53,083 nucleotides of DNA. Origin: Chloroflexota bacterium. GTDB taxonomy: Bacteria; Chloroflexota; UBA11872. The translations under genes were made by a program, and so were the position numbers. The DNA lies in contig JAPPNP010000004.1 of the NCBI GenBank assembly GCA_028873795.1, positions 1 to 53,083 of the forward strand. Direction: 5' to 3'. Below are positions 24,251 to 33,689 of this stretch, in pieces (the stretch's first letter is position 1; every line of letters begins with the position of its first letter). The notes under the pieces were generated by a model. The model made no database searches. It had not been told where the DNA came from and was given only the letters and a program-made list of their open reading frames with translations.

Positions 24251-25983
24251 TTGAGCGCCTCACCGACGGGTTGAGTGGGTTGGACGGGCCCCACATCGTC
24301 ACGGATGTGCAACACGTAGTCGAAGCTGCCGATGGGCACCGGCGTCTGCTCCCGAAAGACCAGCCAATCCCAAAACGTCTCGCGGGCCTTGGCATCGCTG
24401 AAGAACGTGCCCAGGAACCCAATGGTCCAGCCGCGATAGGCGAACTCGGGGAACCACCGCCGCAGCGGCAAGACCTCGGAGGAGTAGCCGTGGGTATCCA
24501 GGCGCAAGTGCGCCGACGTCTCTTTCTTCAACAGCACCACCGGGGAACTCAGCGCTTCCTCCAGCGTCACTTCTTTCTCGTAGGCGATGTTCGGATAGTT
24601 CCGCAGGTACCAGGCCAGCGGCCAGGCGAACTCATGTTCCACCACCGCCCGCACGTAGTTGGCGTCGCCGGTGACCTGGCCCGAGGCCTCGATGGCGGCG
24701 ACGCCCTTCAGCGCGTCGGGCGACGTTTGGACATACATCACGAAGTCAATGGGAACGTCGCCCCGTTCGTAGGTGGTCGGCACGCCGAAGCGCACCGTCC
24801 AGGCGAATAGACCCACCACCAGCACGGCCATGGCGGCGCGCAGCATCCACGGCTGGCCCGCTTCGAGCCGGCGTCCGGCGTACCAGCTTGCCAGCACCAG
24901 GAAGGGCCACATGACGTGCAGCACCAGCCACGGGGCCTTCTCTCCGAGCGTCGAGTAGATGCCCATGCCGACCACGCCCCACAGGGCCAGCACCCAGGGC
25001 AGCGGCGTGCGCGCCGTGGACAGGCGGGTGAGCGCGAACGCCCCCACGAGCAACACGAACGGCTCATACACCAGGAGGAACATCGGGTAGTAGAACCACG
25101 GCTGGTTGACCCGCTCGGACTCGTGGACCGCGGCCCAATAGTTAACCGAGTCGACGAAGGCGTCGCGAAACCCGGTCAAGTTGGTCAGAAACGAGGTGTA
25201 GAACAGGAACGCGATGAGCACGAAGACGAGGAAGCCGTAGACGAGGTGCTCCGCGTCGCGGCGCAGGTGCGTCATGGCCGAGTGAATCGCGCCCACCACC
25301 GGCAAGGCCTTCCGCGACGGGCGCCGCGCCGCGGCCCACGCCACGATCGCGAACGCGCCCAGCAGCCCGACCAGCAGCACGCCGTGGATATAGGTGTTCT
25401 CCTTGGTCACGAACGAAAGCCCCAACGCGACCCACGCGATATAGATCCAGCGCCTACGCGGCCGGGCCATGTAGCGCATCAGCGCGCCGACCAGCACGAG
25501 CGTGAACAGCGCGACGTAGATGTCGTTGCGGACGAACCGCGAGTAGTAGAGGAACGCGGTCGAAAGCGTCATGGCGGTCATGGCCAGCGGCGTGCCGACG
25601 CGGCCCAGCTCGGGACGCAGCAAGATCAACGCCGCCACCGTGGCCACGCCGACCACGGCCGGGATCACGCGCGCCGTCACGTCGTCGTGGCCCACCGCCA
25701 TGAAGAACAGCGTGTTGGTGAAGTAGAGCAGCGGTCCGTGATAGGCCGGGTCGTAGCGATACTGCTTGCCGCGGATCATCTCCACGGATTCCTTGGCGTG
25801 GATCGCCTCGTCGTGGTGGAAAGTTCGCGCGCCCAGGTCGTGGAACCGCAGGCCGGCGGCCAACGCCAGGATCGCGAGGTACAGCAGCACCTCGCCGCGA
25901 GTCAGCCCGAAGCCCACCGGACCCGCCAGCCAGGCGCGGATTTCGTCCGATCGGCCGACCTGGACGGTCTGCTCGCCGATCAC
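24247..25983 (-). CDS. TIGR03663-type polytopic membrane glycosyltransferase (GT39-like)
   Basis: This 578-residue protein has about 10-12 membrane helices. Near the N-terminus, LRFHDLGARTFHHDEAIHA contains the acidic DE pair in the first outer loop typical of GT-C glycosyltransferases that use polyprenyl-phosphate sugars. The AYHGPLLYF segment and later PWFYYPMFLLVYEP agree with the TIGR03663 family seen in Chloroflexota and haloarchaea. The C-terminal soluble part (about 420-578) is outside the membrane. Both ends overlap neighbours by 4 nt. The acceptor is unknown. Confidence 0.85.
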   Translation of the reverse strand: MIGEQTVQVGRSDEIRAWLAGPVGFGLTRGEVLLYLAILALAAGLRFHDLGARTFHHDEAIHAKESVEMIRGKQYRYDPAYHGPLLYFTNTLFFMAVGHDDVTARVIPAVVGVATVAALILLRPELGRVGTPLAMTAMTLSTAFLYYSRFVRNDIYVALFTLVLVGALMRYMARPRRRWIYIAWVALGLSFVTKENTYIHGVLLVGLLGAFAIVAWAAARRPSRKALPVVGAIHSAMTHLRRDAEHLVYGFLVFVLIAFLFYTSFLTNLTGFRDAFVDSVNYWAAVHESERVNQPWFYYPMFLLVYEPFVLLVGAFALTRLSTARTPLPWVLALWGVVGMGIYSTLGEKAPWLVLHVMWPFLVLASWYAGRRLEAGQPWMLRAAMAVLVVGLFAWTVRFGVPTTYERGDVPIDFVMYVQTSPDALKGVAAIEASGQVTGDANYVRAVVEHEFAWPLAWYLRNYPNIAYEKEVTLEEALSSPVVLLKKETSAHLRLDTHGYSSEVLPLRRWFPEFAYRGWTIGFLGTFFSDAKARETFWDWLVFREQTPVPIGSFDYVLHIRDDVGPVQPTQPVGEALK

Positions 25984-28229
25984 GGGCCGGCCGGCACCGC
26001 GAAGACGATGGTGCCGCCAAACTGCGCCACCGGCTCGAGGTAGGCCCGCAAGCGAGACGCCGCCTGCACGTCGTAGCGCGCCCGCTCGATGCGGCCGAAC
26101 ACCACGTGCGTCACCTCGTAGCGGCGCATGAGCCGCAGCGCTTCGGCGGCGTCCGTCGTGGAATAGATGCGGTCCACGTCATCGGCGCGCTCGCCGATTT
26201 CGGGAATGCTTCCCCGCCACAACTGCTCATGTTGCGTCCAGCCGATCACGGTCGGCACACCCGACCACGTGGCGATGCGTGACATCTCACTGTACGGAGT
26301 ACCCGGCGCTTCCAGAACGACGGCCGCGTCCTCCGCGTTCCGCGCCAGCCAGCGCGCCGCCGCCAGATCGTCGCCGCGCAACCGCTCGGCCTGGGCAAGT
26401 CCGTCAATGGTGCCGCTCACCTCGCTGTCGGCGGCCTTGTCGCGCAGGGCCACCGCGGAGTAGCTGAGCGCCAGCACCACCAGCACCGCCAGCACGCTCG
26501 CATAGCCGGCGCGAACCACCGCTCGCCCCGGGCCGGCGGCGTCGGACAACTTGCGCCAGGTGACCAGCAGCGCCGGCCCCGCGGCAATCGCCAGCAGCGC
26601 CCACGCCTGGTAATGCACCTTGAACACGGTGTTCATGCGGACATACGGCGGTCCGAAGAAGTCGTCCACGTGCACCATCTCGACGAGGAGCATGAGGCCG
26701 AACGCGGCCGCCACAAGCACGCTCAGCGCAAACGGCCCCGGTTCCCCGTGTCGGCGCGCCATCACCGCCGCCGCCAGCGCCAGCACCACCAGGAGGACGC
26801 CCACGATCTCGCCGCCGGTGCCGACGACGGTCAGCGCCGCGACGGCCAGGCTCACGCCGAGCCAGATCCGCGCCGACCGCGAGCCGTCCGCCAGCAAGGC
26901 GACCAGCGCCCCCACGGCGAGCAGCCCCAGCAAGCCAAACATCTGCACGAAGTGCAGCGCCAGCGTGCGCGTGGGCACCACCCCCAGGCCCTCGCTGAGC
27001 AAGGTGACATTCAGGCTGTAAGGCAGCCACGCGACGGCCGCCGCCGCCGCGACAAGCGCGCCGTGGCCCAGCAGCCGGCCCCAGGCGCGTGGCCCCGGCC
27101 CGACCAGGTGCGCCAGCAACGCGGCGCCGAGAACCAGGACCAGGTAAGTCGGAAGGTCCCACGCATTGAGTCCATAGAGGCCGCCGACCAGGAGCCCCGC
27201 CAGCAGCGAGCCGCCCCACGGCGTCCAGCCCCGGACGGCGCCGGGCCGCCACCAGGCGGCGATGCCCTGCAGCGCAAGGCTGGCGGCCACCACGGTGAAT
27301 GGCAGCGCCATCACGTGGGGATGGAGGTCGCCGAGGATGAAGGAAAAGGCCGGAAACTCGTTGATCGTCTTGTCGGCGATTCCGTCCACCGGCTGCCGTT
27401 CGATGACCCGTGAGGCGTTCCACCCGATGCCCGGCCAAAACCCCGTCTGGCCACGGAACTCCTCCGTCACCACGGCGCGCGCGATGGCCAGGTTGCCCGC
27501 GACGACGCCGACGATCACCGATCCCAGCGCCGCCCGCAGCGCGCGCCGCGGTCCGGCGCCGAGCATGGCGGCCAGATCGAACGCCGCCGAGCCGACGCCG
27601 ACCACCAGCAGGGCGAGCAGCGTGGCGAGGTAGGTGTTGAAGGCCACCTCCGGCGATGCGCCGGCCAGGTGCGCCAGCGCGCCGCCCATCGAGTAGCCCA
27701 GGTAGTAGTAGTTGATCGTCCCGCCCGAGAACCACGGGTCGAGCGGCGGGAACGCGGTGCTGCGCATGGTGGCGCTGAGCAGCGCCAGGTCCATGGGCTT
27801 TTCGGTGCCGGCGATCTCGGGATTGAGCCAGCGCATGCCCACGCCGACGCCGTAGGCGATCAGGAGCGCCGCCACGCCCCAGATCCAGACGCGCCGCCGC
27901 GGCCAGAGCTCGCGCAGGTCCGCCCGGGTGAACCAGGCCAGCGCGGCCGTGAGCGCCGCGAAGACCCCGAGCGCCGCCCACGCATACGCCTGGCCGTTGC
28001 GGAACCAGCCGGTGAAGAGCCCCAGCCAGGCGACGTAGTGAAACAGGAAGAAGCCGACGGGCGCGGCGAGCGCGAGGCCGCGAGACGTCAGGCGGCCGAA
28101 CGCCAGGCGCGCCCAGGGCGCCCCCAGCACGGCGAACGCGACCAGCGCGAGCATCCAGAGCGCCTGATCGATCGGTCCGGCCCTCCGTGCACCGGCGCAC
28201 CCCTCGCGCCGCGCGTCAAGCATAGCCAC
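25980..28229 (-). CDS. DUF2298 (TIGR03662, Chlor_Arch_YYY) multi-pass membrane protein
   Basis: This is a very hydrophobic protein of about 749 residues with some 14-16 predicted helices. MDLALLSATMRSTAFPPLDPWFSGG followed by INYYYLGYSMGGALAHL is the hallmark of the DUF2298 family, and FPAFSFILGDLHPHVMALPF is another conserved block. The C-terminal soluble region includes VVLEAPGTPYSEMSRIATWSG and VPTVIGWTQHEQLWRG. Family members are thought to be GT-C-like glycosyltransferases, but the activity is not established. The start could be GTG 28229, ATG 28223 or a downstream ATG. It is the first gene of the overlapping trio. Confidence 0.85.
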   Translation of the reverse strand: MAMLDARREGCAGARRAGPIDQALWMLALVAFAVLGAPWARLAFGRLTSRGLALAAPVGFFLFHYVAWLGLFTGWFRNGQAYAWAALGVFAALTAALAWFTRADLRELWPRRRVWIWGVAALLIAYGVGVGMRWLNPEIAGTEKPMDLALLSATMRSTAFPPLDPWFSGGTINYYYLGYSMGGALAHLAGASPEVAFNTYLATLLALLVVGVGSAAFDLAAMLGAGPRRALRAALGSVIVGVVAGNLAIARAVVTEEFRGQTGFWPGIGWNASRVIERQPVDGIADKTINEFPAFSFILGDLHPHVMALPFTVVAASLALQGIAAWWRPGAVRGWTPWGGSLLAGLLVGGLYGLNAWDLPTYLVLVLGAALLAHLVGPGPRAWGRLLGHGALVAAAAAVAWLPYSLNVTLLSEGLGVVPTRTLALHFVQMFGLLGLLAVGALVALLADGSRSARIWLGVSLAVAALTVVGTGGEIVGVLLVVLALAAAVMARRHGEPGPFALSVLVAAAFGLMLLVEMVHVDDFFGPPYVRMNTVFKVHYQAWALLAIAAGPALLVTWRKLSDAAGPGRAVVRAGYASVLAVLVVLALSYSAVALRDKAADSEVSGTIDGLAQAERLRGDDLAAARWLARNAEDAAVVLEAPGTPYSEMSRIATWSGVPTVIGWTQHEQLWRGSIPEIGERADDVDRIYSTTDAAEALRLMRRYEVTHVVFGRIERARYDVQAASRLRAYLEPVAQFGGTIVFAVPAGP

Positions 28230-28299
28230 GCGCCCAGGGGCGGTCTGCCGTCAGGCGAATGCGCCGCGGCGCGCCCCACGAGCCATTCCCAGCCACCCC

Positions 28300-28380
28300 T
28301 TCCTGTCATTCCGGCCCCCCTCCCTGTCGCTCCGAGCCCCCTCCCTGTCGTTCCGAGCCCCCTTCCTGTCATTCCGAGCG
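28300..28380. repeat. 21-bp tandem repeat, about four units
   Basis: Four adjacent units of about 21 bp with consensus CCCTGTCGYTCCGAGCCCCCT differ at a few positions. The last merges into the TGTCATTCCGAGCGCAGCGA head of the dispersed hairpin repeat. It appears to be local expansion of that repeat's first 20 bases. The rest of 28230-28556 contains only further palindromes. Confidence 0.7.
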
Positions 28381-28483
28381 CAGCGAGGAATCTAAGCGGC
28401 ACCGGAGACAGCGCAGCGCCCTTGGATTCTTGGATTCCCCACGTTCGTCCGGAACAACTCTTCCAGGGCTCACTCCCCGGTGG

Positions 28484-28505
28484 CCCAGGCTGCGCGCAGC
28501 CTGGG
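28484..28505. repeat. CCCAGGCTGC inverted repeat
   Basis: Perfect 10-bp arms (CCCAGGCTGC / GCAGCCTGGG) are separated by 2 nt. The same palindrome occurs at 1823-1844 and 44545-44566, each followed or preceded by GGCCACCG or its complement. Confidence 0.7.
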
Positions 28506-28557
28506 ATTTTCCACCTCGGCCGGTCCGTCATTCCGGCGAAGCCCGTCCCCGCGCCGG

Positions 28558-28688
28558 GAGACCTTTGCATAATCCCTCCGTCATTCCGGCGGAAGCCGGA
28601 ATCCAGTTCGGTCGAACCTGGAGGTGCACCGGATGCTCGGCGTCGGGCGGGTCTGAGACCCGCCCCTGCCGGATTTTTCATAGGTCTC
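28558..28688 (+). mobile_element. MITE-like element, copy C, with 6-bp target duplication
   Basis: The element is 131 bp, from GAGACCTTTGC to TAGGTCTC. It is flanked on both sides by CGCCGG (28552-28557 and 28689-28694), a perfect 6-bp duplication. Internally it carries the GTCATTCCGGCGGAAGCCGG palindrome and the GGGCGGGTCTGAGACCCGCCC inverted repeat. It sits inside another copy of the same GTCATTCCGGCG...GCCGGAATCCAG palindrome, whose two halves lie at about 28527-28551 and 28695-28713. It encodes no protein. Confidence 0.72.
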
Positions 28689-28840
28689 CGCCGGCGGGGA
28701 GCCGGAATCCAGTCCGATCGGCCCGGCACCGCCGAGTTCGACGGCCTCTGGACCCCGGCCTCCGCCGGGGTGACGCCAGATGGACTCGCCAGCGCCGCGC
28801 CCATTGCCCCGGTCGCATCGCTTGCCGTAGGCTTGCAGTG

Positions 28841-28856
28841 CACCCCACCTGGGGTG
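28841..28856 (+). promoter_or_regulatory. CsoR copper operator
   Basis: The inverted repeat CACCCC-ACCT-GGGGTG lies 20 nt upstream of csoR. CsoR-type repressors bind GC-tract palindromes of this kind overlapping their own promoters and release them when Cu(I) binds. A -35-like TTGCAG lies at 28833-28838; the -10 is not clear. Confidence 0.7.
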
Positions 28857-28875
28857 GGGTAGAAAGAGGGATTCC

Positions 28876-29253
28876 ATGGACGATGCGACGCGCCGCCTGG
28901 TCAATCGCTGGAGGTCAATCGCCGGGCACGCGCGCGGCGTCGAGCGCATGCTCGCCGACGAGGCCTACTGCGTCGACATCCTTAAGCAAACCCTCGCGAT
29001 TCAGGGCGCCATCGACAAGGTCAACGCCGCCATCCTCGAGCGCCACCTCCAAACCTGCGTCATCGCCGCCATCCGGAGCGACGACCTCGACGAGCGCGAG
29101 CAGGTGATCCGCGAATTGCTCGAGGTCATGAAAGGGACGGGCCACCTGCGCCGGGTCGCGTCGACGGGCGACGTCCTCGAGAGCGTCGCCGAGGCGCTGG
29201 CCGGCGGCGGCCCGGCCCCGCAGCCGGCGCCGACGGAGGCGGGCCCGGCATGA
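28876..29253 (+). CDS. csoR: CsoR family copper-sensing transcriptional repressor
   Basis: This 125-residue all-helical repressor binds DNA without copper and is released by Cu(I). The C-H-C copper ligand set is present as Cys32 (EAYCVDIL), His57 and Cys61 (ERHLQTC). The N-terminal [19 protein letters not shown] segment is typical. The C-terminus has a short Gly/Pro/Ala tail not needed for the fold. ATG 28876 follows AAAGAGGG at a good distance, and the stop overlaps the copA ATG (ATGA). The operator at 28841-28856 suggests autoregulation of the csoR-copA operon. Confidence 0.95.
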   Translation: MDDATRRLVNRWRSIAGHARGVERMLADEAYCVDILKQTLAIQGAIDKVNAAILERHLQTCVIAAIRSDDLDEREQVIRELLEVMKGTGHLRRVASTGDVLESVAEALAGGGPAPQPAPTEAGPA

Positions 29254-31721
29254 CCACCCTCGCGCCCGCGCGCGCGGCGACCAGGATCACGCTCCCGATC
29301 AACGGCATGTCCTGCGCCTCGTGCGTCGGACGCGTCGAGAAGGCGTTGTCCGGTGTCGACGGGGTCGCGAGCGCGACCGTCAACCTGGCCACCGAGACGG
29401 CCACGGCGGAGTTCGATCCAGCCCGGACGGATGCCGCCGCGCTCGCGGCGGCGGTGGAGGCGGACGGCTACGCCGTGCCGACCACGGCGATCCAGTTGCG
29501 AATCGGCGGCATGAGCTGCGCCTCATGCGTCTCGCGCGTGGAGGGCGCGCTGCGGGAGACGCCCGGCGCGCTTGAGGCGGTCGTCAACCTGGCCTCGGGG
29601 CGGGCGCAGGTGCGCGCGATCCGGGGCGCGGCGACCCGCGACGACCTGGCCGCCGCGGTTGATGCCGCGGGTTACGAACTGGTCGAATCGCCGGCGGCGG
29701 ACGCCGATGAGCGAGCCGTCGGCCGGTGGGACGCCGCCCGGCGCCGCGAGCAGCGCGTGCTGGGCTGGCAAGCCGCGGCGGCCGTAAGCCTGGGCCTGCT
29801 GGTGCTGTGGGCGGGCGCGACTTACATCCCCGGTCTCTGGCAGCCCGAAGTCTTCGCCAATCCGGTGGTGCAGCTGGCGCTGGCGACGCCGGTGCAGTTC
29901 GTGCTCGGCTGGCGCTTCTACCGGGGAACCTGGACGGCCCTGCGCCGCGGCGGCGCCGACATGAACACCCTGATCGCCGTGGGCACCAGCGCGGCCTACG
30001 GCTCCAGTCTGGTGTTCACGGTCTGGCCGTCGCTCCTGGCGAACGCCGCCGCCATGCATCACTACGACACGGCCATGATCATCATCGGCCTGGTGCTGCT
30101 GGGACGCTGGATCGAGGCGCGGGCCAAGGGCCAGGCCTCCGTCGCAATCGAGCGCCTCATGAACCTGCGTCCGGCGACGGCGCTGGTCGAGCGTGACGGC
30201 GAGCGCGTCGAGATTCCGCTGGCGAGCGTGGAGGTCGGCGACATCGTCCTCGTGTCGCCGGGCGCCAAGATCCCGGTCGACGGCGAGGTCCTGGACGGCG
30301 CGTCGGCGGTCGACGAGTCGATCATCACGGGTGAGAGCGTGCCGGTGGAGAAGGCCGCCGGCGATCCCGTGGTCGGGGCGACGGTCAACACCACGGGGCG
30401 TCTGCGGATTCGGACGACGGCGGTGGATCGCGAGTCGGTGCTGGCGCAGATCGTCCGCCTCGTCGAGCAAGCCCAGACCACCAAGGCGCCGCTGCAGCGC
30501 CTGGCGGATCGAGTGGCCGGGCGCTTCGTCCCGGCGGTGATTCTGATTGCGCTGGCCGCATTGGCGGTATGGGCGGCGGTCGGGCCCGAGCCCAAGGCGG
30601 CTCACGCGCTGGTGAGCTTCGTGGCGGTCCTGGTGGTCGCCTGTCCCTGCGCGCTCGGGCTGGCCACGCCCCTCGCCATCATGGTGGGGACGGGCCGGGG
30701 CGCCGAGCATGGGGTGCTGGTCCGCAGCGGCGAGGCGCTCGAAGCGGCCGGCAAGGTCGACACCGTGCTGCTCGACAAGACCGGCACGCTGACCCACGGC
30801 GAGCCCGAGCTGGTGGACGTGCTGCCGCGCAACGGCGTCCCACCGTCCGAGTTGCTGCGGCTGGCGGCGGCGGCCGAGGCCGACTCGGAGCACCCCATCG
30901 GCCGCGCCACCGTGCGCGGCGCGCAGGCCCAGGGCGTCGCGATTCCGCGAGCCGAGGCGTTTCACTCGGTCACCGGCAGCGGCGTTGAGGCCGTCGTCGA
31001 GGAGCGGCCGGTCATCGTCGGCACGGCGGATCTGCTGATGGACGCGGGCGTGCCGCTGGACGCCGACGACTCCGAAGCGGCACGGCTGGCGGCGCAGGGG
31101 CGGACAGCGCTCTACGCGGCGATCGACGGGCAGCTTGCCGGCGTCTTGGCGGTTGCCGACACGGTGCGGCCGGAAGCGCCCGACACGGTGGCCGCGCTGC
31201 GGCGCATGGGACTGCGGGTGCTGATGCTCACCGGCGACCGACCGGAAACGGCGCAGGCCGTGGCGCGCGCGGTCGGGATCGACGAGGTCCGCGCCCGCGT
31301 CCGGCCCGAGGACAAGGCGGCCGTCGTGCGCGAGCTCCAAGCCAAGGGCGCGCGGGTGGTGATGGCGGGCGACGGCATCAACGACGCCCCGGCGCTGGCG
31401 CAGGCCGATCTGGGCATCGCCATGGGCGCCGGCGCCGACATCGCCATGGCGGCGGGGGACGTCACGCTGGTGCGCGGCGACTTGCGCGGCGTGCTCACGG
31501 CCGTTCGCCTCAGCCGCCGCACCGTGCGCACCATCAAGGAGAACCTGGCGCTGGCGTTTGGCTACAACATCCTGGTCATCCCGCTCGCCGCCGGCGCGTT
31601 TTTCCCCGTGCTCGGTCTGCAGCTCGATCCCATGCTGGCCGCCCTGGCGATGGCCCTGGAGTCGCTCTCGGTGGTGGGGAACTCCTTGCGACTACGGCGA
31701 TTCACCGCGGGCGCCCATTGA
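29250..31721 (+). CDS. copA: Cu(I)-exporting P1B-type ATPase
   Basis: This 823-residue copper efflux pump has two N-terminal heavy-metal domains with MSCASC motifs (Cys22/25 and Cys90/93). The eight-helix membrane core includes the CPC metal site (465-467), the actuator ITGES, and the phosphorylation motif DKTGTLTHG (Asp509). SEHPIG in the nucleotide domain and [20 protein letters not shown] near the C-terminus complete the set. All signature residues are intact. It couples ATP hydrolysis to Cu(I) export from the cytoplasm and is coupled by overlap to csoR. Confidence 0.96.
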   Translation: MTTLAPARAATRITLPINGMSCASCVGRVEKALSGVDGVASATVNLATETATAEFDPARTDAAALAAAVEADGYAVPTTAIQLRIGGMSCASCVSRVEGALRETPGALEAVVNLASGRAQVRAIRGAATRDDLAAAVDAAGYELVESPAADADERAVGRWDAARRREQRVLGWQAAAAVSLGLLVLWAGATYIPGLWQPEVFANPVVQLALATPVQFVLGWRFYRGTWTALRRGGADMNTLIAVGTSAAYGSSLVFTVWPSLLANAAAMHHYDTAMIIIGLVLLGRWIEARAKGQASVAIERLMNLRPATALVERDGERVEIPLASVEVGDIVLVSPGAKIPVDGEVLDGASAVDESIITGESVPVEKAAGDPVVGATVNTTGRLRIRTTAVDRESVLAQIVRLVEQAQTTKAPLQRLADRVAGRFVPAVILIALAALAVWAAVGPEPKAAHALVSFVAVLVVACPCALGLATPLAIMVGTGRGAEHGVLVRSGEALEAAGKVDTVLLDKTGTLTHGEPELVDVLPRNGVPPSELLRLAAAAEADSEHPIGRATVRGAQAQGVAIPRAEAFHSVTGSGVEAVVEERPVIVGTADLLMDAGVPLDADDSEAARLAAQGRTALYAAIDGQLAGVLAVADTVRPEAPDTVAALRRMGLRVLMLTGDRPETAQAVARAVGIDEVRARVRPEDKAAVVRELQAKGARVVMAGDGINDAPALAQADLGIAMGAGADIAMAAGDVTLVRGDLRGVLTAVRLSRRTVRTIKENLALAFGYNILVIPLAAGAFFPVLGLQLDPMLAALAMALESLSVVGNSLRLRRFTAGAH

Positions 31722-31780
31722 CGGCCCGGTCGCACGAATTCGACGTCAGCTAGAAAGCGTCCCGCCCGCGCGCCGGCGAC

Positions 31781-33208
31781 TCAGCACCACTCCGCGGCAT
31801 CGGGAAGGGTCTCCGGACACGTCGACAGGGGATCGACGCTTCCGATTTCCTGACCGGGGAGATGCAACTGGTCGCGCATATTCACGCTCTGGTAACCGGC
31901 GCTGTGGATTTCGCGCGCCAGGCGCGGCAGCGCGGCCAAGTCGCTGGCCAGGGCGTGGAGCAACAGCACGGCCCCGGGTTCGAGCTTTTGGGTCAGGTTG
32001 CCCAGCACGAAGTCTCGCGCGCGGGCGCCGCCGTCCCAAGGGTAGAGCCATCCCTGGGAATCGGCCGTCCACATGGCGATGTGAAGTCCCGCGGCCTGCG
32101 AGATCCGCAGCAGGCGGTCTCGAGCGCCGGGGATGCCCGCTCCCAGCGGCGGCCGCATGAACCGCTGAGGGTACGCATAGCCCAACGCGGCGTTGAGTTG
32201 ACGTCCGGCCTCATCCAACTCCCAGCGAATGCGTGCATCGCTCATGTCAGGCAACGGCAGATGCGAATAGGTGTGGTTCTCGATCGAATGCCCCTCGACG
32301 ACGACCCGGCGCCAGAGGGCGGGGTTCTTCTTCAGCTCCGCGCCGACGGGAAAGAACGTGATCTTGATCCGCTCGTCCCGTGCAATGTCGAGCGCCCGGC
32401 CCGTCAACTCCGGATCCCAGCAGTCGTCGACGGTGACAAACACATACGGTTGCGCCGTGTCGCCGTAGCGGATTACCGGCGGCGCCTCCATCGGATACAC
32501 CGGCAGCGCGCGGGGCAGAAACGGCGTCTCGGGAAAGTAGCCCGCCGCCTGCAGATAGTGCGGCGCGGGGACCAATGCGGCGCTCTCGTGCCCGCCGCCC
32601 TCGGGCAGGGTGATCACGGCGTTGTCGAAGCGTTGCAGCGTCACGCCCTGCCCTTGGACCTCCGGCGTCGCCGGCGCGCCCAGGACGGGCCAGTTGCCGA
32701 GGGCGTGATAGGCGTCCGCGAAATCCCCGCTTACCCCAAGGCTCGCCGCCGCGCTCCCAGTCCGCGCTGCGGGGATTCCGTGTTCGGCCTCGAGGACATC
32801 GTCAAAACCGCCCTCGCTCGCCATCTTGAGCAGCGGCGCCGGCCGGACGGTGCGCGTGAGCGGCGACACGTGAAAGACAAGACGCTCGAACGCCTGGCAG
32901 AACTGACCGCTTGGGCCATCCCGAAACCGCCCGCTGATCGCCGGACCAGCGACGGCGTTGCCGCCGAGCGACATGTAGGTCGTCGCGAACTCGGCCTGGC
33001 GATCGTCTTGCACCACAAAGCCAAGGTCCGCCCGATGCTCCGACACGAAGACGAACCACGGGTCGCGGTCCTGGGCCACCAGCCTGGACGGCCCCACGCC
33101 CAGCGCGCCACCGAGCACGGCCCCTGCGCCAAGCTTCAAGGCCCGCCGACGCGGGAGCTGGAACGGCCTCGGAGACTCCCCGGCACCGGGGAGTCGAGCG
33201 ATCGTCAT
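31781..33208 (-). CDS. Tat-exported polysaccharide deacetylase family protein
   Basis: This 475-residue protein has a twin-arginine signal (RRRALKLGAGAVLGGALG, about 22-40). A domain of about 180 residues follows with an N-terminal pattern common in Chloroflexota secreted proteins (GPAISGRF, QAFERLVF, WPVLGAPATPEVQGQGVTLQRFDNAVI). A NodB-type deacetylase domain (about 250-450) comes last. The metal/catalytic motifs are TVDDCWDP (family consensus T-F-D-D-G), NHTYSHLPLP (His-x3-His) and a late VLLLHA. ATG 33208 is preferred; the GTG pair just upstream is an alternative. Export plus deacetylase fold suggests remodelling of a surface glycan. Confidence 0.82.
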   Translation of the reverse strand: MTIARLPGAGESPRPFQLPRRRALKLGAGAVLGGALGVGPSRLVAQDRDPWFVFVSEHRADLGFVVQDDRQAEFATTYMSLGGNAVAGPAISGRFRDGPSGQFCQAFERLVFHVSPLTRTVRPAPLLKMASEGGFDDVLEAEHGIPAARTGSAAASLGVSGDFADAYHALGNWPVLGAPATPEVQGQGVTLQRFDNAVITLPEGGGHESAALVPAPHYLQAAGYFPETPFLPRALPVYPMEAPPVIRYGDTAQPYVFVTVDDCWDPELTGRALDIARDERIKITFFPVGAELKKNPALWRRVVVEGHSIENHTYSHLPLPDMSDARIRWELDEAGRQLNAALGYAYPQRFMRPPLGAGIPGARDRLLRISQAAGLHIAMWTADSQGWLYPWDGGARARDFVLGNLTQKLEPGAVLLLHALASDLAALPRLAREIHSAGYQSVNMRDQLHLPGQEIGSVDPLSTCPETLPDAAEWC

Positions 33209-33390
33209 TTGGGTCACCGTCACAAGAGGGACGGTTATATTACCGGACTCAGCGCCGGTGCGGAACCGGGGTGAGACCCTCATCCACAGCCGCGCGCGAA
33301 GCAGGAGTTCGGTCGGCGCGAGATGGCGCCGCGGATCGACCGGCGCGCTGCGTATCATCGGTTTCGCCGGCTCGAATCTCCGAGGCCCCA

Positions 33391-33642
33391 GTGACGCCAT
33401 CGACCCTCAAGCGACCCCTGAACCCAATGCCGGAGTTCGTGGAGCGCGCGTTGCTGGACCGCGGCCTCATGGAGGCCTACCGCTGGCGGCCGCCGTATCA
33501 GCGCAACGACTACCTCGGCTGGATCACGCAGGCCAAGCGCGAGGCGACGAAGCTACGGCGCTTGGCGCAAATGCTGGACGAACTCGCGCGGGGCGACCGC
33601 TACATGAAGATGGCCTGGCGGCCGTCGTCCCGCGGACGCTAG
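33391..33642 (+). CDS. YdeI/OmpD-associated (OmdA) family small protein
   Basis: This 83-residue protein has the core of the OmdA family, PPYQRNDYLGWITQAKREA followed by TKLRRLAQMLDELARGDRYM and the MAWRP end. The role of these proteins is poorly known; the family name comes from bacteriocin protection. The start GTG at 33391 gives TPSTLKRPLNPMPEFV, which matches typical short members; the ATG at 33421 would also be usable. It is convergent with the GNAT gene. Confidence 0.8.
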   Translation: MTPSTLKRPLNPMPEFVERALLDRGLMEAYRWRPPYQRNDYLGWITQAKREATKLRRLAQMLDELARGDRYMKMAWRPSSRGR

Positions 33643-33689
33643 TCTCGCCACGCCGCCCGGTTCCGCCGGCCGTGCTCGCCGGCGCGTCG

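Noticed and set aside
28088-28843. Long minus-strand frame covering the repeat region before csoR
   Set aside because: Its translation is made of the same repeat-derived peptides and overlaps the start of the DUF2298 gene in another frame. It is repeat DNA, not coding.
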